32,921 bases of DNA from an uncultured Pelagibacteraceae bacterium (GCA_902607585.1 CACLKP010000005.1:1-32921), one strand, 5' to 3'. Positions 14,834-23,850 are shown, counted from the stretch's first letter. The notes: a model not told the origin generated them from the sequence alone. Numbers and translations are program-made.

Positions 14834-15772
14834 ATGAGCCATCAACATTACAATCCTATAAAGACACGATTGCAAAGAAGCGAATTAGCAGTTCCTGGAT
14901 CATCTCCAAAAATGTTTGAAAAAGCTTTAAATTCAAATGCAGACTATATCTTTTTAGATCTTGAAGATGCCGTTTCACCAAATGACAAAATATCAGCTCG
15001 TGAAAATATAATTAAAGCTCTTAACGAAATTAATTGGAGAGCAAAGGGCAAAACTATTTCGGTAAGAATTAATAGCCTCGATACCCATTATATGTATCGT
15101 GATATCGTTGATATAATGGAACAAGCCGGCGATAAAGTTGATACTATTTTAATTCCCAAAGTTGGTACAAGCAGCGATGTGTATATGGTTGACTGTTTAT
15201 TAACTCAAATTGAAAATCAAAAAAAATTAAATAATAAAGCAGGAATAGAATGTTTAATTGAAACTGCATTGGGCATGTCAAATATTAAGGAAATTGCAAA
15301 ATCTAGTAATCGATTAGAAGCACTTCATTTTGGTGTGGCGGACTATGCAGCAAGTTTACGAGCACGAACCGTTGTAATTGGTGGATTGAATCCTGACTAT
15401 CCCGGAGATCAATGGCACCATGGTTTGTCACAATTAGTAATGACGTGCAGAGCTTATGGGTTAAGAGCAATTGATGGACCTTTTGGTGATTTTAAAGATC
15501 CTGATGCATATATAGCTTCTGCAAAAAGAGCAGCTGCAATTGGAATAGAAGGTAAATGGGCAATTCACCCGTCGCAAATTGATCTAGCAAATGATGTATT
15601 TTCTCCACCGAAAGATGAAGTCAACAGAGCAAAAAAAATTCTTGAAGAACTTGATAAAGCTGCAAAGACAGGAAAAGGTGCTGCACAATTAGATGGAAGA
15701 ATGATTGATGCTGCTTCAGCCCGTATGGCAGAAAATATTGTTAACATTAATAAACTTATTGAAAGTAAATAA
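14834..15772 (+). CDS. mcl: Malyl-CoA lyase (serine cycle)
   Basis: CitE/HpcH-family lyase that splits malyl-CoA into glyoxylate and acetyl-CoA. At 312 residues it is close to the Methylobacterium enzyme and shares long stretches of its pattern: RSELAVPGSSPKM, FLDLEDAV (metal/CoA site), RINSLDTHYMYRD, LIPKVG, CLIETALGM (catalytic Glu), FGVADYAASLRAR, YGLRAIDGPFGDFKDPD and EGKWAIHPSQIDLAN. It opens a plus-strand run with malate thiokinase and PEP carboxylase, the same set as in the serine cycle of Methylobacterium. That argues for cleavage in C1 assimilation rather than citramalate or 3-hydroxypropionate routes. The 104-base gap upstream is A/T-rich and no convincing promoter could be fixed in it. 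Confidence 0.93.
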   Translation: MSHQHYNPIKTRLQRSELAVPGSSPKMFEKALNSNADYIFLDLEDAVSPNDKISARENIIKALNEINWRAKGKTISVRINSLDTHYMYRDIVDIMEQAGDKVDTILIPKVGTSSDVYMVDCLLTQIENQKKLNNKAGIECLIETALGMSNIKEIAKSSNRLEALHFGVADYAASLRARTVVIGGLNPDYPGDQWHHGLSQLVMTCRAYGLRAIDGPFGDFKDPDAYIASAKRAAAIGIEGKWAIHPSQIDLANDVFSPPKDEVNRAKKILEELDKAAKTGKGAAQLDGRMIDAASARMAENIVNINKLIESK

Positions 15773-15773
15773 A

Positions 15774-16946
15774 ATGGATATTCACGAATACCAGGCAAAA
15801 AAAATACTATCTAGTTTTGGTATAGGAATTCCTCGTGGTGGTATTGCATACAGCCCAGAAAATGCAGAATATAAAGCTCGTGAAATTGGCGGATCAAAAT
15901 GGGTGGTTAAAGCCCAAGTTCATTCTGGAGCAAGAGGAAAAGCAGGTGGAATTATAATCTGTAATAGCGCACTAGAAGTAGCGCAAGCAACTGATAAAAT
16001 TCTCGGCAAAAAGCTAGTTACAAAACAAACAGGCCCACAAGGTAAGATTGTTCATAGAGTTTATATTGAAGAAGCTACAGATATTCAAAAAGAATTATAT
16101 TTAGGTTTAGTTTTTGACCGAAGTTCTGAATGTATAATGGTGGTTGCTTCAACAGAAGGCGGAATGAGTGTGGAGGAAATTTCTAAACAGAAACCCGAAA
16201 CTATAATTAGATCAAAAATAGAGGTCGCTGTTGGAATGCAAAAATTTCAAGCAAGAGAAATTGCTTTTGGTTTAAATATTGATGCTAAACTCATCTCTAG
16301 AACGGCAGAAGTAATTATAGGGTGCTACCGCGCATTTAGTGAGTTGGATGCAACTATGGTAGAAATTAATCCGTTAGTAATATCAAAAAATGAACAAATC
16401 TTAGCTCTCGATTGCAAAATGAGTTTTGATAATAATGCTTTATTTCGCAGAAATCAGGTTTCTGAGCTAAGAGATAAAGCACAAGAAAATCCAAATGAAG
16501 TTTATGCCTCAGATAGAGGACTTAATTATGTAAGTCTTGAAGGTAATATTGGAAATATTATTAATGGGGCAGGTTTAGCGATGGCTTCAATGGATATGAT
16601 TAAATTAGCTGGGGGTGAACCTGCAAATTTTCTTGATGTTGGTGGAGGTGCTACACCTGAAAAAATGGTTAAAGCATTTAAATTAATTTCCCAAGATGAA
16701 AAAGTTAAAGTTATTTTAGTAAATATTTTTGCTGGTATAAATAGATGTGATTGGGTTGCTGAAGGAATAGTGCAAGCTTTAGAAAAAATTAAAATTGATA
16801 AACCACTTATTATACGGTTAGCAGGAACTAATGTTGAAAAAGGCAATAAAATTTTAAAAGAGAGCAAAATAAAATATATTGAAGCTTCTACTTTAGAAGA
16901 TGCCGCAAACAAAGCTGTTTTTGCCCTAAAAAAATTGGAAAATTAG
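15774..16946 (+). CDS. mtkA: Malate thiokinase (malate-CoA ligase), large/beta subunit
   Basis: ATP-grasp subunit homologous to succinyl-CoA synthetase beta (SucC). With MtkB it makes malyl-CoA from malate, CoA and ATP. I start it at the ATG at 15774, one base after the mcl stop, since MDIHEYQAKKIL is the exact family N-terminus. An in-frame ATG upstream would add 23 residues from within mcl. It has 390 residues. Visible motifs are WVVKAQVHSGARGKAGG (ATP-grasp), MVEINPLV and the CoA-ligase segment FLDVGGGATPEKM with ILVNIFAGINRCD. MtkA and SucC are close paralogues. The malate assignment rests on its similarity to Methylobacterium MtkA and on its place between mcl and ppc. Confidence 0.9.
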   Translation: MDIHEYQAKKILSSFGIGIPRGGIAYSPENAEYKAREIGGSKWVVKAQVHSGARGKAGGIIICNSALEVAQATDKILGKKLVTKQTGPQGKIVHRVYIEEATDIQKELYLGLVFDRSSECIMVVASTEGGMSVEEISKQKPETIIRSKIEVAVGMQKFQAREIAFGLNIDAKLISRTAEVIIGCYRAFSELDATMVEINPLVISKNEQILALDCKMSFDNNALFRRNQVSELRDKAQENPNEVYASDRGLNYVSLEGNIGNIINGAGLAMASMDMIKLAGGEPANFLDVGGGATPEKMVKAFKLISQDEKVKVILVNIFAGINRCDWVAEGIVQALEKIKIDKPLIIRLAGTNVEKGNKILKESKIKYIEASTLEDAANKAVFALKKLEN

Positions 16947-16954
16947 ATAAAACA

Positions 16955-17854
16955 ATGTCAATTCTTATCGATAATAAAACAAATATTATAGTCCAAGGTT
17001 TTACTGGTAAGTTTGGATCTTTCCATGCAGAAGAGATGATGAAATATGGCACTAATATTGTCGGTGGAGTAACTCCCGGCAAAGGAGGCAAAAAACATTT
17101 GGGGTTGCCAGTTTTTAATACCGTAAAAGATGCAGTTAAAAATACAGGTGCTACTGCTAGTATTTTGTTCGTGCCGCCAGAGTTTGCTGCCGATTCTGCA
17201 ATGGAAGCTGCTGATGCTGGAATTAAAACATGTGTAGCAATCACCGACGGAATCCCTTCTCATGATATGATTAAAATTAAACGTTATATGAGGAGATATT
17301 CTAAAAAAGATAAAATGACATTAATAGGTCCAAATTGCGCAGGTATTATTAGTCCAGGAAAAGCTTTGTTGGGAATTATGCCAGGACATATTTATATGCA
17401 AGGCAAGGTTGGTGTTATTGGACGATCGGGTACACTTGGGTATGAAGCAGCTCAACAGATGAAAAATTTAAATATAGGTGTTTCAACTAGCGTTGGGATT
17501 GGAGGAGATCCTATTAACGGATGCTCATTTCGAGATGTTTTAGAAAAATTTGAACAAGACGATCAAACCAAAGCTATATTAATGATTGGTGAGATAGGAG
17601 GTCCTCAAGAAGTCGAAGCAGGTAAATTTGCAAAAGAAAATATGTCAAAACCAATAGTAGCTTATATAGCTGGACTAACCGCTCCCAAAGGAAGGGTGAT
17701 GGGCCACGCAGGAGCGATTGTTTCAGCATATGGAGAAAGTGCTGTTGAAAAAGTTGAGCTTTTAAAGGAGTGCGGTATTACAATATCTAAAAACCCTTCC
17801 GTAATGGGTGAAACTGTAAAATTAGTTTTAAATGGTAAAAAAATACAATCATAA
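16955..17854 (+). CDS. mtkB: Malate thiokinase, small/alpha subunit
   Basis: CoA-binding subunit homologous to SucD, carrying the phosphohistidine of the ligase reaction. 299 residues begin MSILIDNKTNIIVQG, typical of MtkB. Further motifs are YGTNIVGGVTPGKGGKKHLG, PNCAGIISPG, VGVIGRSGTLGYEA, VGIGGDPINGCSF and MIGEIGGPQEVEAG. The MGHAGAI segment near residue 250 contains the active-site histidine. SucD normally has a different serine/threonine-rich pocket around the succinate site, but that cannot be judged without alignment. It follows mtkA by 8 bases and its last 23 bases overlap the ppc start, so the three are one transcription unit. Confidence 0.9.
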   Translation: MSILIDNKTNIIVQGFTGKFGSFHAEEMMKYGTNIVGGVTPGKGGKKHLGLPVFNTVKDAVKNTGATASILFVPPEFAADSAMEAADAGIKTCVAITDGIPSHDMIKIKRYMRRYSKKDKMTLIGPNCAGIISPGKALLGIMPGHIYMQGKVGVIGRSGTLGYEAAQQMKNLNIGVSTSVGIGGDPINGCSFRDVLEKFEQDDQTKAILMIGEIGGPQEVEAGKFAKENMSKPIVAYIAGLTAPKGRVMGHAGAIVSAYGESAVEKVELLKECGITISKNPSVMGETVKLVLNGKKIQS

Positions 17855-20555
17855 AAGAAATGCAAATATAGAACTTTCTAAAATTGTTAGTTTACTAGGA
17901 AAAATATTAGGTTCTGTAATCAAAGAACAAGAAGGAATTGCATTATATAATAAAATAGAAAAAATAAGATCATTATCTAAAGCAAGCAGAGGAAAGAAAA
18001 CTAAAAAAAAAATAAAGCTAAACGAAACAAAAAAGTTTCGACAATTAATATCAAGTATTAAAAAATTAAAATCTCAAGAGTCTCTGGTTGTAGCCAGATC
18101 TTTCAACAAATTTTTAAATTTTTCAAATTTAGCAGAATCTCTTGACAGCGTTCACAAGATAGATAGCGGGAAAGTGCGTAAAGCCCAAGGCACTAATGAA
18201 TTTACTATTTTGGAAGATGCAATATTAAGATTATTAAACAATAAATCTATCTCTAAAAAAGATTTTTATGAAAGCGCAAAAAAAATAAAAATTGATTTAG
18301 TGCTAACAGCTCATCCAACAGAAGTAAAAAGACGAACGCTTATACAAAAATATACACAGGTAAATAATATTTTGGAAAAATTTAATAAATCAAGAATATT
18401 TAAACTAAAAAATATTGAAAAAGAAACTTTGGCTTTAGAACAAAATCTGCATGAAGAAATTACATCTATATGGAAAACGGATGAAATCAAAAGAAGCAGA
18501 CCAACCCCTGATGAAGAAGCTAGATGGGGGCTAGCCGTTATTGAAGACAGTTTATGGAATGCTGTACCTAAAATATGCTCTCGTTTTGATAAAGCTGTTC
18601 AAAATTATAGTGGGAAGAGGTTACCAATTAACTTTTCTCCAATCGTATTTGGATCATGGATGGGTGGAGACAGAGATGGAAACCCAAATGTCACATCAAA
18701 TATTACTAAAAGAATTATTTTACTTACAAGATGGGAGGCAGCTACTCTCTATGAAAAAGAATTTACTAAAATAATTCAGAAATTATCTATGCATGAATGT
18801 TCCAAAAATTTAAGAAGAAAAATTAGAAATAGCCAAGAACCTTACCGGGTCTATTTAAGACCAATAAGAAATAAATTGATAAATACTCAAAAGGAAATTG
18901 AACTATTTTTAAATGAAAAAAAACCTATAGATGAGTCGAAAATTGTTCAATCAATCAATGAAATAATAGATCCATTAACAAATGTTTATAATTCATTATG
19001 TGCTGTTAAATGTAAAACTATAGCTGATGGATCAATATTAGATTTGATAAGAAGAGCTTATTCATTTGGAATAAATCTTGTAAAGGTTGATATTCGCCAA
19101 GAATCTACGCGTCATCAAGAACTTATGAGAAGTATTTGTATGCATTTACGTCTCGGTGACTTCAATAAATGGACGGAAGAAGAAAAAATTTCTTTTTTGT
19201 CAAAAGAATTTAACTCAAAACGTCCTTTAGTTTCAAAAAATATGAAATTCGATAAAGAAGATAAAGAAACTTGGCTAACATTTAAAACGCTTTCTAAATT
19301 ACCGAGGGAATGTTTAGGTGCTTATGTTATCTCTATGACGTCCAATGTTTCTGACATATTGACAGTAATGGTTCTCCAAAAAAAAGCTGGTATGAAAAAT
19401 TGTTTACGCATAGTTCCTTTATTTGAAACTTTATTTGATTTAGAGAATGCTCATCAAGTAATTGAAAAATTATATAATTTATCTTGGTATTTAAAACATT
19501 TTAAATACAAACAGGAAATAATGATTGGCTATTCTGATTCAAGTAAAGATGCTGGAAAGCTTGCGGCAAGCTGGGCTCAATATTGTACACAAGAAAGATT
19601 ACAAAAAATATCAAACAAGCATAAAGTAAAATTAACTTTATTTCATGGACGAGGTGGTTCAGTGGGCCGAGGAGGAGGACCAATTTATGAAGCATTGTTA
19701 TCTCAGCCTCCTGGAACGGTTAATTGCAGAACTCGGGTAACAGAGCAAGGGGAAATTATTCAACAAAAGTTTGGTACTGAATCTTTAGCTGAGTATAGTC
19801 TCGGAACTTATATTGGTTCGGTTTTGGAAGCTACTTTGTCACCACCGATAAAACCAAAAGAAAATTGGCGCAAGTTAATGAATGATATGAGTGTTATTTC
19901 TAGCTACGCATATCGTAGTTATTTAAAAAAAGATAAAAACTTTTTAGAATATTATTATCAAGTAACGCCCCAAAAAATATTAGAACAACTTTTTATTGGT
20001 TCAAGACCTACTAAACGCAAAAAATCCCATGGTATAAAAGATTTACGTGCTATACCGTGGGTATTTGCCTGGACACAAATTCGTTTTATTTTACCAGCGT
20101 GGCTCGGAACGTTAGAGGCGTTAAATATTGCTAAAGAAGGTAAAAACAAAATTATATTAAAAGATATGTTAAGCCATTGGCCTTTTTTTTATGCAATGAT
20201 GGATATGTTGGACATGGTGTTAACAAAAACTGATCAAAGAGTAATTAAATTTTATGAAGAATGTCTTGCTGATAAAAGCCTAAAAAAAGTTGGAGAAAAA
20301 CTTAGGAAACAACTATCTTATCTTGTTTATTTAAACAAAAAAATTATACCAAGTTATATACTAGAACAGCGAAAAGAATATAGAGAATCAATAAGAATAA
20401 GAAATACTTATGCTGAAGTATTAAATTTGCTTCAAGCTGATATAATGAGAAAACTTAGTCAAAGAAAAACGAAAGGAAAAAATAGAAAAATTTTAATAGA
20501 TGCTGTATTAGTAACAGTTGCAGGAATTGCAGCAGCAATGAAAAACACAGGATAG
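17832..20555 (+). CDS. ppc: Phosphoenolpyruvate carboxylase
   Basis: Carboxylates PEP to oxaloacetate, replenishing the malate pool consumed by malate thiokinase. 907 residues is full family length. Catalytic signatures are all present: LTAHPTEVKRR with His161, GSWMGGDRDGNPNV, RQESTRHQEL, MIGYSDSSKDAGK, the FHGRGGSVGRGGGP loop near residue 600, and a C-terminal VAGIAAAMKNTG that ends the chain as expected. The N-terminal region (to about 120) is Lys-rich and poorly conserved. The ATG lies inside the mtkB 3' end; no better in-frame Met follows before conserved sequence. In C1-using bacteria a ppc next to mtkAB is the serine-cycle form, a context seen here too. Confidence 0.94.
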   Translation: MVKKYNHKRNANIELSKIVSLLGKILGSVIKEQEGIALYNKIEKIRSLSKASRGKKTKKKIKLNETKKFRQLISSIKKLKSQESLVVARSFNKFLNFSNLAESLDSVHKIDSGKVRKAQGTNEFTILEDAILRLLNNKSISKKDFYESAKKIKIDLVLTAHPTEVKRRTLIQKYTQVNNILEKFNKSRIFKLKNIEKETLALEQNLHEEITSIWKTDEIKRSRPTPDEEARWGLAVIEDSLWNAVPKICSRFDKAVQNYSGKRLPINFSPIVFGSWMGGDRDGNPNVTSNITKRIILLTRWEAATLYEKEFTKIIQKLSMHECSKNLRRKIRNSQEPYRVYLRPIRNKLINTQKEIELFLNEKKPIDESKIVQSINEIIDPLTNVYNSLCAVKCKTIADGSILDLIRRAYSFGINLVKVDIRQESTRHQELMRSICMHLRLGDFNKWTEEEKISFLSKEFNSKRPLVSKNMKFDKEDKETWLTFKTLSKLPRECLGAYVISMTSNVSDILTVMVLQKKAGMKNCLRIVPLFETLFDLENAHQVIEKLYNLSWYLKHFKYKQEIMIGYSDSSKDAGKLAASWAQYCTQERLQKISNKHKVKLTLFHGRGGSVGRGGGPIYEALLSQPPGTVNCRTRVTEQGEIIQQKFGTESLAEYSLGTYIGSVLEATLSPPIKPKENWRKLMNDMSVISSYAYRSYLKKDKNFLEYYYQVTPQKILEQLFIGSRPTKRKKSHGIKDLRAIPWVFAWTQIRFILPAWLGTLEALNIAKEGKNKIILKDMLSHWPFFYAMMDMLDMVLTKTDQRVIKFYEECLADKSLKKVGEKLRKQLSYLVYLNKKIIPSYILEQRKEYRESIRIRNTYAEVLNLLQADIMRKLSQRKTKGKNRKILIDAVLVTVAGIAAAMKNTG

Positions 20556-20561
20556 TTTATT

Positions 20562-21764
20562 ATGCATTTTATAAATCCTTTTAAAGGATTGAGACCAATT
20601 GGGGAAAAAGCTTCATCAGTATCCATCCCTAGCACAGATCATTTGTCAGAAGAAGTAATTACAAAACATAAAAAAAATAATCCATGGAGTTATTTAAATA
20701 TTTTTACTAATAAAATACTCGGTAAAGCAAAAGAACAATTTGAATTAATGAAAAATAATTCAATAATAAAGAAAGATAGCACCAAATCTTTTTATATTTA
20801 TAAAATATCGACAGAAAATCATTCTCAAGTTGGTGTAATTGGCACGGCAAAATTGTCTGCCTATGATAATTTGCACATTCGTGGGCATGAAGAAATTTAT
20901 ATGGAAAGATCTCAAAAGAGATTTGATCAAATAAATAATTTAAATGCTCAAGTTGGGCCTATTTATGTAGTTCATCCTGATGACACTAAATTAGCTCGGT
21001 TAATAAATGAACAAACTACTTTGAAACCTATATATTCTTTTGATTCACTAGATAAATGTCATCATGAACTTTGGATTGTAAATAATGAAAGTGCTGTACA
21101 TAAAATAAGTGAAATATTTAATACAATAAATAGAATCTATATTGCGGATGGTCATCACCGAATTGAAGCTTTGTCAAAATTTGCAGCATTTAAAAAACAT
21201 CAAAACCCAAACCATACAGGAAAAGAGGCATATAATTATTTTATGGTAGCTATATTTCCCAAAAGCCAAGCGCGTATACTTGACTACAATAGATTAATAA
21301 AAGATTTGTATGGTTATTCTCCTAAAGATTTTATTAAACAAGTCAAAAAGAATTTTGTAGTTGAAAAGAAAAATTCTTCATTCAAACCAAATGAATCTAG
21401 ATCATTTGGAATGTATTTAGAAAAAAATTGGTATTCAATTAAATTGAAAAAAAATCCTGAACAGAATTTATTTAGTATTATTAATTTAGATATCAATTTA
21501 TTACATTATTATTTACTTGAGCCAATTCTAGGTGTGGGTGACCCAAGATATGATAATAGAATTGATTTTATTGCAGGTTTTCATGGATTAGAATCTATTG
21601 AAAGAAAAGTAGATTCGGGAGAAGCTAAAATTGGTTTTGCTTTATCTGCAACACGAATAGAAGATGTGATTGACTTTGCAGATCAAAAATTAACTATGCC
21701 ACCCAAATCAACCTGGTTTGATCCAAAACCTTTAGATGGACTAGTTGCCTATGATTTTGAATAA
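20562..21764 (+). CDS. DUF1015-family protein, likely serine-cycle accessory
   Basis: 400 residues, 6 bases after ppc and therefore in the same operon. It matches the DUF1015 (PF06245) family by its start (INPFKGLRPIGEKASSVSIPSTD), the Y-containing central segment VYVVHPDD-like IYVVHPDDTKLARL, the metal-site-like ADGHHRIEAL near residue 199, and FIAGFHGLESIERKVD toward the end. The ADGHHR motif suggests a hydrolase or metal-dependent enzyme, but no reaction is established for the family. DUF1015 genes have been noticed beside serine/glycerate genes elsewhere, so a link with serine-cycle intermediates is possible; that is from memory and unverified. Confidence 0.82.
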   Translation: MHFINPFKGLRPIGEKASSVSIPSTDHLSEEVITKHKKNNPWSYLNIFTNKILGKAKEQFELMKNNSIIKKDSTKSFYIYKISTENHSQVGVIGTAKLSAYDNLHIRGHEEIYMERSQKRFDQINNLNAQVGPIYVVHPDDTKLARLINEQTTLKPIYSFDSLDKCHHELWIVNNESAVHKISEIFNTINRIYIADGHHRIEALSKFAAFKKHQNPNHTGKEAYNYFMVAIFPKSQARILDYNRLIKDLYGYSPKDFIKQVKKNFVVEKKNSSFKPNESRSFGMYLEKNWYSIKLKKNPEQNLFSIINLDINLLHYYLLEPILGVGDPRYDNRIDFIAGFHGLESIERKVDSGEAKIGFALSATRIEDVIDFADQKLTMPPKSTWFDPKPLDGLVAYDFE

Positions 21765-21765
21765 A

Positions 21766-21825
21766 TTATACTGTATTAATCTTGATCCCTTTTAATAAAA
21801 AATCACTAATCTGATTAGCTGCCAT
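21766..21825 (-). pseudogene. Possible remnant of a TPP-enzyme N-terminus
   Basis: A 19-codon minus-strand frame reads MAANQISDFLLKGIKINTV then stops, one base beyond the DUF1015 stop. The pattern ISDFLLxKGIKxxxTVFG is the usual start of thiamine-pyrophosphate-dependent enzymes of surface-sugar clusters, and the frame ends just where FGxxGG should follow. It could mark a breakpoint where the glycan block meets the C1 operon. The stretch is short and chance similarity is quite possible. Confidence 0.2.
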
Positions 21826-21851
21826 GTGGGAGCACCGAATTTGATTGAAAT

Positions 21852-21956
21852 TTACCACATTGGATAAATGTCATCATCTTTATTTTTCTTATTTTTCATG
21901 TACTTTAGAAAGATAAATAAGATAACTAATAAAATAAGAATATAGATATAAATCAT
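21852..21956 (-). CDS. Small single-helix membrane protein (34 aa)
   Basis: ATG at 21956, 12 bases after the asnB stop and on the same strand. The peptide starts MIYIYILILLVILFIFLKYM, forming one transmembrane helix, then KNKKNKDDDIYPMW, a charged tail. The N-out/C-in arrangement by the positive-inside rule is clear. No family recognised and no ribosome-binding site is visible, so it may be spurious. It would be the last gene of the surface-glycan transcript. Confidence 0.35.
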   Translation of the reverse strand: MIYIYILILLVILFIFLKYMKNKKNKDDDIYPMW

Positions 21957-21968
21957 AGAACAATATAT

Positions 21969-23837
21969 TTACACATACTGCTTAAATTTTCTTAAATAAT
22001 AAACACAGTTTAAAATACCAAAAATTAAATGACTTATTTGGTTATCTTTATTTTTATTTAAAAGTGCCATTTTAACATTTTTAATATTAAGCAAAGAATT
22101 TATATATTTGTTTTCAAACATTATATTTAGCAATTTTTTATCATTGAAGTCAAAAAATTCATCAATATTTTTAAAAAAACCAATTTTTTCTCTTTGTTCA
22201 AGAATATTTTTATGGACATCTTTTTTTAAACTATCCCTAAATATACTTTTGCTAAATCCATTTCTGATTAAAAAAGAATTGGGATATGAAAAAGATAGTT
22301 CATATAATTTTGGTGAAAGTATTGGACACCTGACTTCGAGACCGTAATACATGCCAATAGTATCAGCAAGATATGTCTGTACTGGAAGAGAAGAAGAAAA
22401 TATTTCATTATAAAGTTCATTTTTAAAAAAATTTTTTAGATATCTTTTTTTAGTAAATTTTTTTACTTTGTATTTTTTAAAATATTTTTTTAAGTGCAAA
22501 GATTCAAAACTAGTTAAATCAATTTTATTATAATACTTAGAATAATTATCAAAATTTTTTAAATGATTAGACCTTATGTATTTCTTTGTGTGGATATTCC
22601 ACTCATAAAAAGATTTTAAAAAAAGTTTATTTTTTTTTTCTAATTGTAGACTTTTTAAATAGTGCAAGTGATGAATATAATATCCACCGAACATTTCATC
22701 TCCACCGACACCTGTTAAAAGAACTTTATATTTTTTTTTTTTTATTGCATTACATAAGTAACTGTACAATAAAGATGTAATAGTTGGAATAATGTTCCCA
22801 GTCTTATCTATAATATCACTTAAAAGTTTTAGATTTTTATTGTTATTTTTTTTAACTTTAACATAAGTATGTTTTAGATTGTATTTATCTATAGTTTTTT
22901 TAATATATTTAGATTCATCATATTTAGGGTCGTTAGAATAAGTGGAAAAACATTGAAAATTCTTTTTTACTTTTAGTTTAGAGACAAGCGAAGCTATTGA
23001 AGCTGAGTCAATACCGCCGCTCAATAAACATGCTACCGGAAAGTCAGAAGTCATTCTTTCTTTTATAATATTTTTATAAGTATCAGACAATCTTTTTGCT
23101 TCATTGTTGTAAGATAGAAATTTTTTTGTATTTGTTTTTTTTGGATCCCAAAATATTCTGTTTTTTACTTCTAGTTTTTCATTAATTTCTAAATACCGAC
23201 CGGGTTGTAAAAATTTTATTTCTTTAAAAAGTGTTTTTTCACCTATATTGCTGAAAAGACTTCTGTACCCAAATTTAAGATAATTCTCTATAATATTTTT
23301 TTGTATTTCAAATTTTTTGTTTACAATATTCAAAATATATTCAACATTTGAACCAAAGACTATGTTTTGACTGTTCTTGTGATAAAAAAGAGGCTTCTCA
23401 CCAAATCGGTCTCTAGATACATATAATTTTTTTTCCTTAAAATTATAATAAGAGAAAGCCCACATGCCGTCCAAAAGGTGAAGTTTGTGTGGTCCATATT
23501 TGTTTAAAAACTTAAGTAAAACTTCTGTGTCTGAATTAGTTCTAAAATTTTTGCCCAGTTTTTGTAGTTCTTTTCTAATTTTTTCGTAGTTATAAATCAT
23601 CCCATTAAAGATAATTACTCCTTCGTCATCTAAAAAAGGCTGATTTGATCTTGGACTTGGATCAATAATTGAAAGTCTAGAATGAAAAAAACCTAAAAAA
23701 AAATTATTCTTAGTCTTGTTTATATAATAACCTCTACCATCAGGACCACGATATTTCATGATTTTTGTTAATTTGACATTTTTTTTCTTTGTATTGATAA
23801 AATTAATTTTGCCTAAATAACCGGAAATACCACACAT
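21969..23837 (-). CDS. asnB: Asparagine synthase (glutamine-hydrolysing)
   Basis: 622 residues with an N-terminal class II glutaminase and a C-terminal ATP-pyrophosphatase domain. The nucleophile Cys2 is exposed by MCGISGYLG. The glutaminase motifs RGPDGRGYY, SRLSIIDPSPRSNQPF, and FNGMIYNYE are present. The synthase P-loop is LLSGGIDSASIASLV near residue 270, and VGGDEMFGGYYIHHLHYL follows at about 380. AsnB paralogues located in surface-polysaccharide clusters often amidate a sugar carboxylate rather than aspartate. That is plausible here, as no other amino-acid gene lies near, but it cannot be read from the sequence. Confidence 0.9.
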   Translation of the reverse strand: MCGISGYLGKINFINTKKKNVKLTKIMKYRGPDGRGYYINKTKNNFFLGFFHSRLSIIDPSPRSNQPFLDDEGVIIFNGMIYNYEKIRKELQKLGKNFRTNSDTEVLLKFLNKYGPHKLHLLDGMWAFSYYNFKEKKLYVSRDRFGEKPLFYHKNSQNIVFGSNVEYILNIVNKKFEIQKNIIENYLKFGYRSLFSNIGEKTLFKEIKFLQPGRYLEINEKLEVKNRIFWDPKKTNTKKFLSYNNEAKRLSDTYKNIIKERMTSDFPVACLLSGGIDSASIASLVSKLKVKKNFQCFSTYSNDPKYDESKYIKKTIDKYNLKHTYVKVKKNNNKNLKLLSDIIDKTGNIIPTITSLLYSYLCNAIKKKKYKVLLTGVGGDEMFGGYYIHHLHYLKSLQLEKKNKLFLKSFYEWNIHTKKYIRSNHLKNFDNYSKYYNKIDLTSFESLHLKKYFKKYKVKKFTKKRYLKNFFKNELYNEIFSSSLPVQTYLADTIGMYYGLEVRCPILSPKLYELSFSYPNSFLIRNGFSKSIFRDSLKKDVHKNILEQREKIGFFKNIDEFFDFNDKKLLNIMFENKYINSLLNIKNVKMALLNKNKDNQISHLIFGILNCVYYLRKFKQYV

Positions 23838-23850
23838 AATTTATTTTTTA

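Noticed and set aside
15705-15773. Upstream in-frame start for mtkA
   Set aside because: It lies inside the mcl coding end and adds 23 residues unlike the family. MDIHEYQ at 15774 is the conserved N-terminus.
16526-17263. Long antisense frames opposite mtkA and mtkB
   Set aside because: They mirror strongly conserved genes, show low-complexity Ser/Ile/Phe-rich translations and match no family.
21806-21818. Short palindrome CTAATC-T-GATTAG as terminator of the serine-cycle operon
   Set aside because: Stem of 6 bp with a one-base loop cannot fold as RNA hairpin and no U-run follows.
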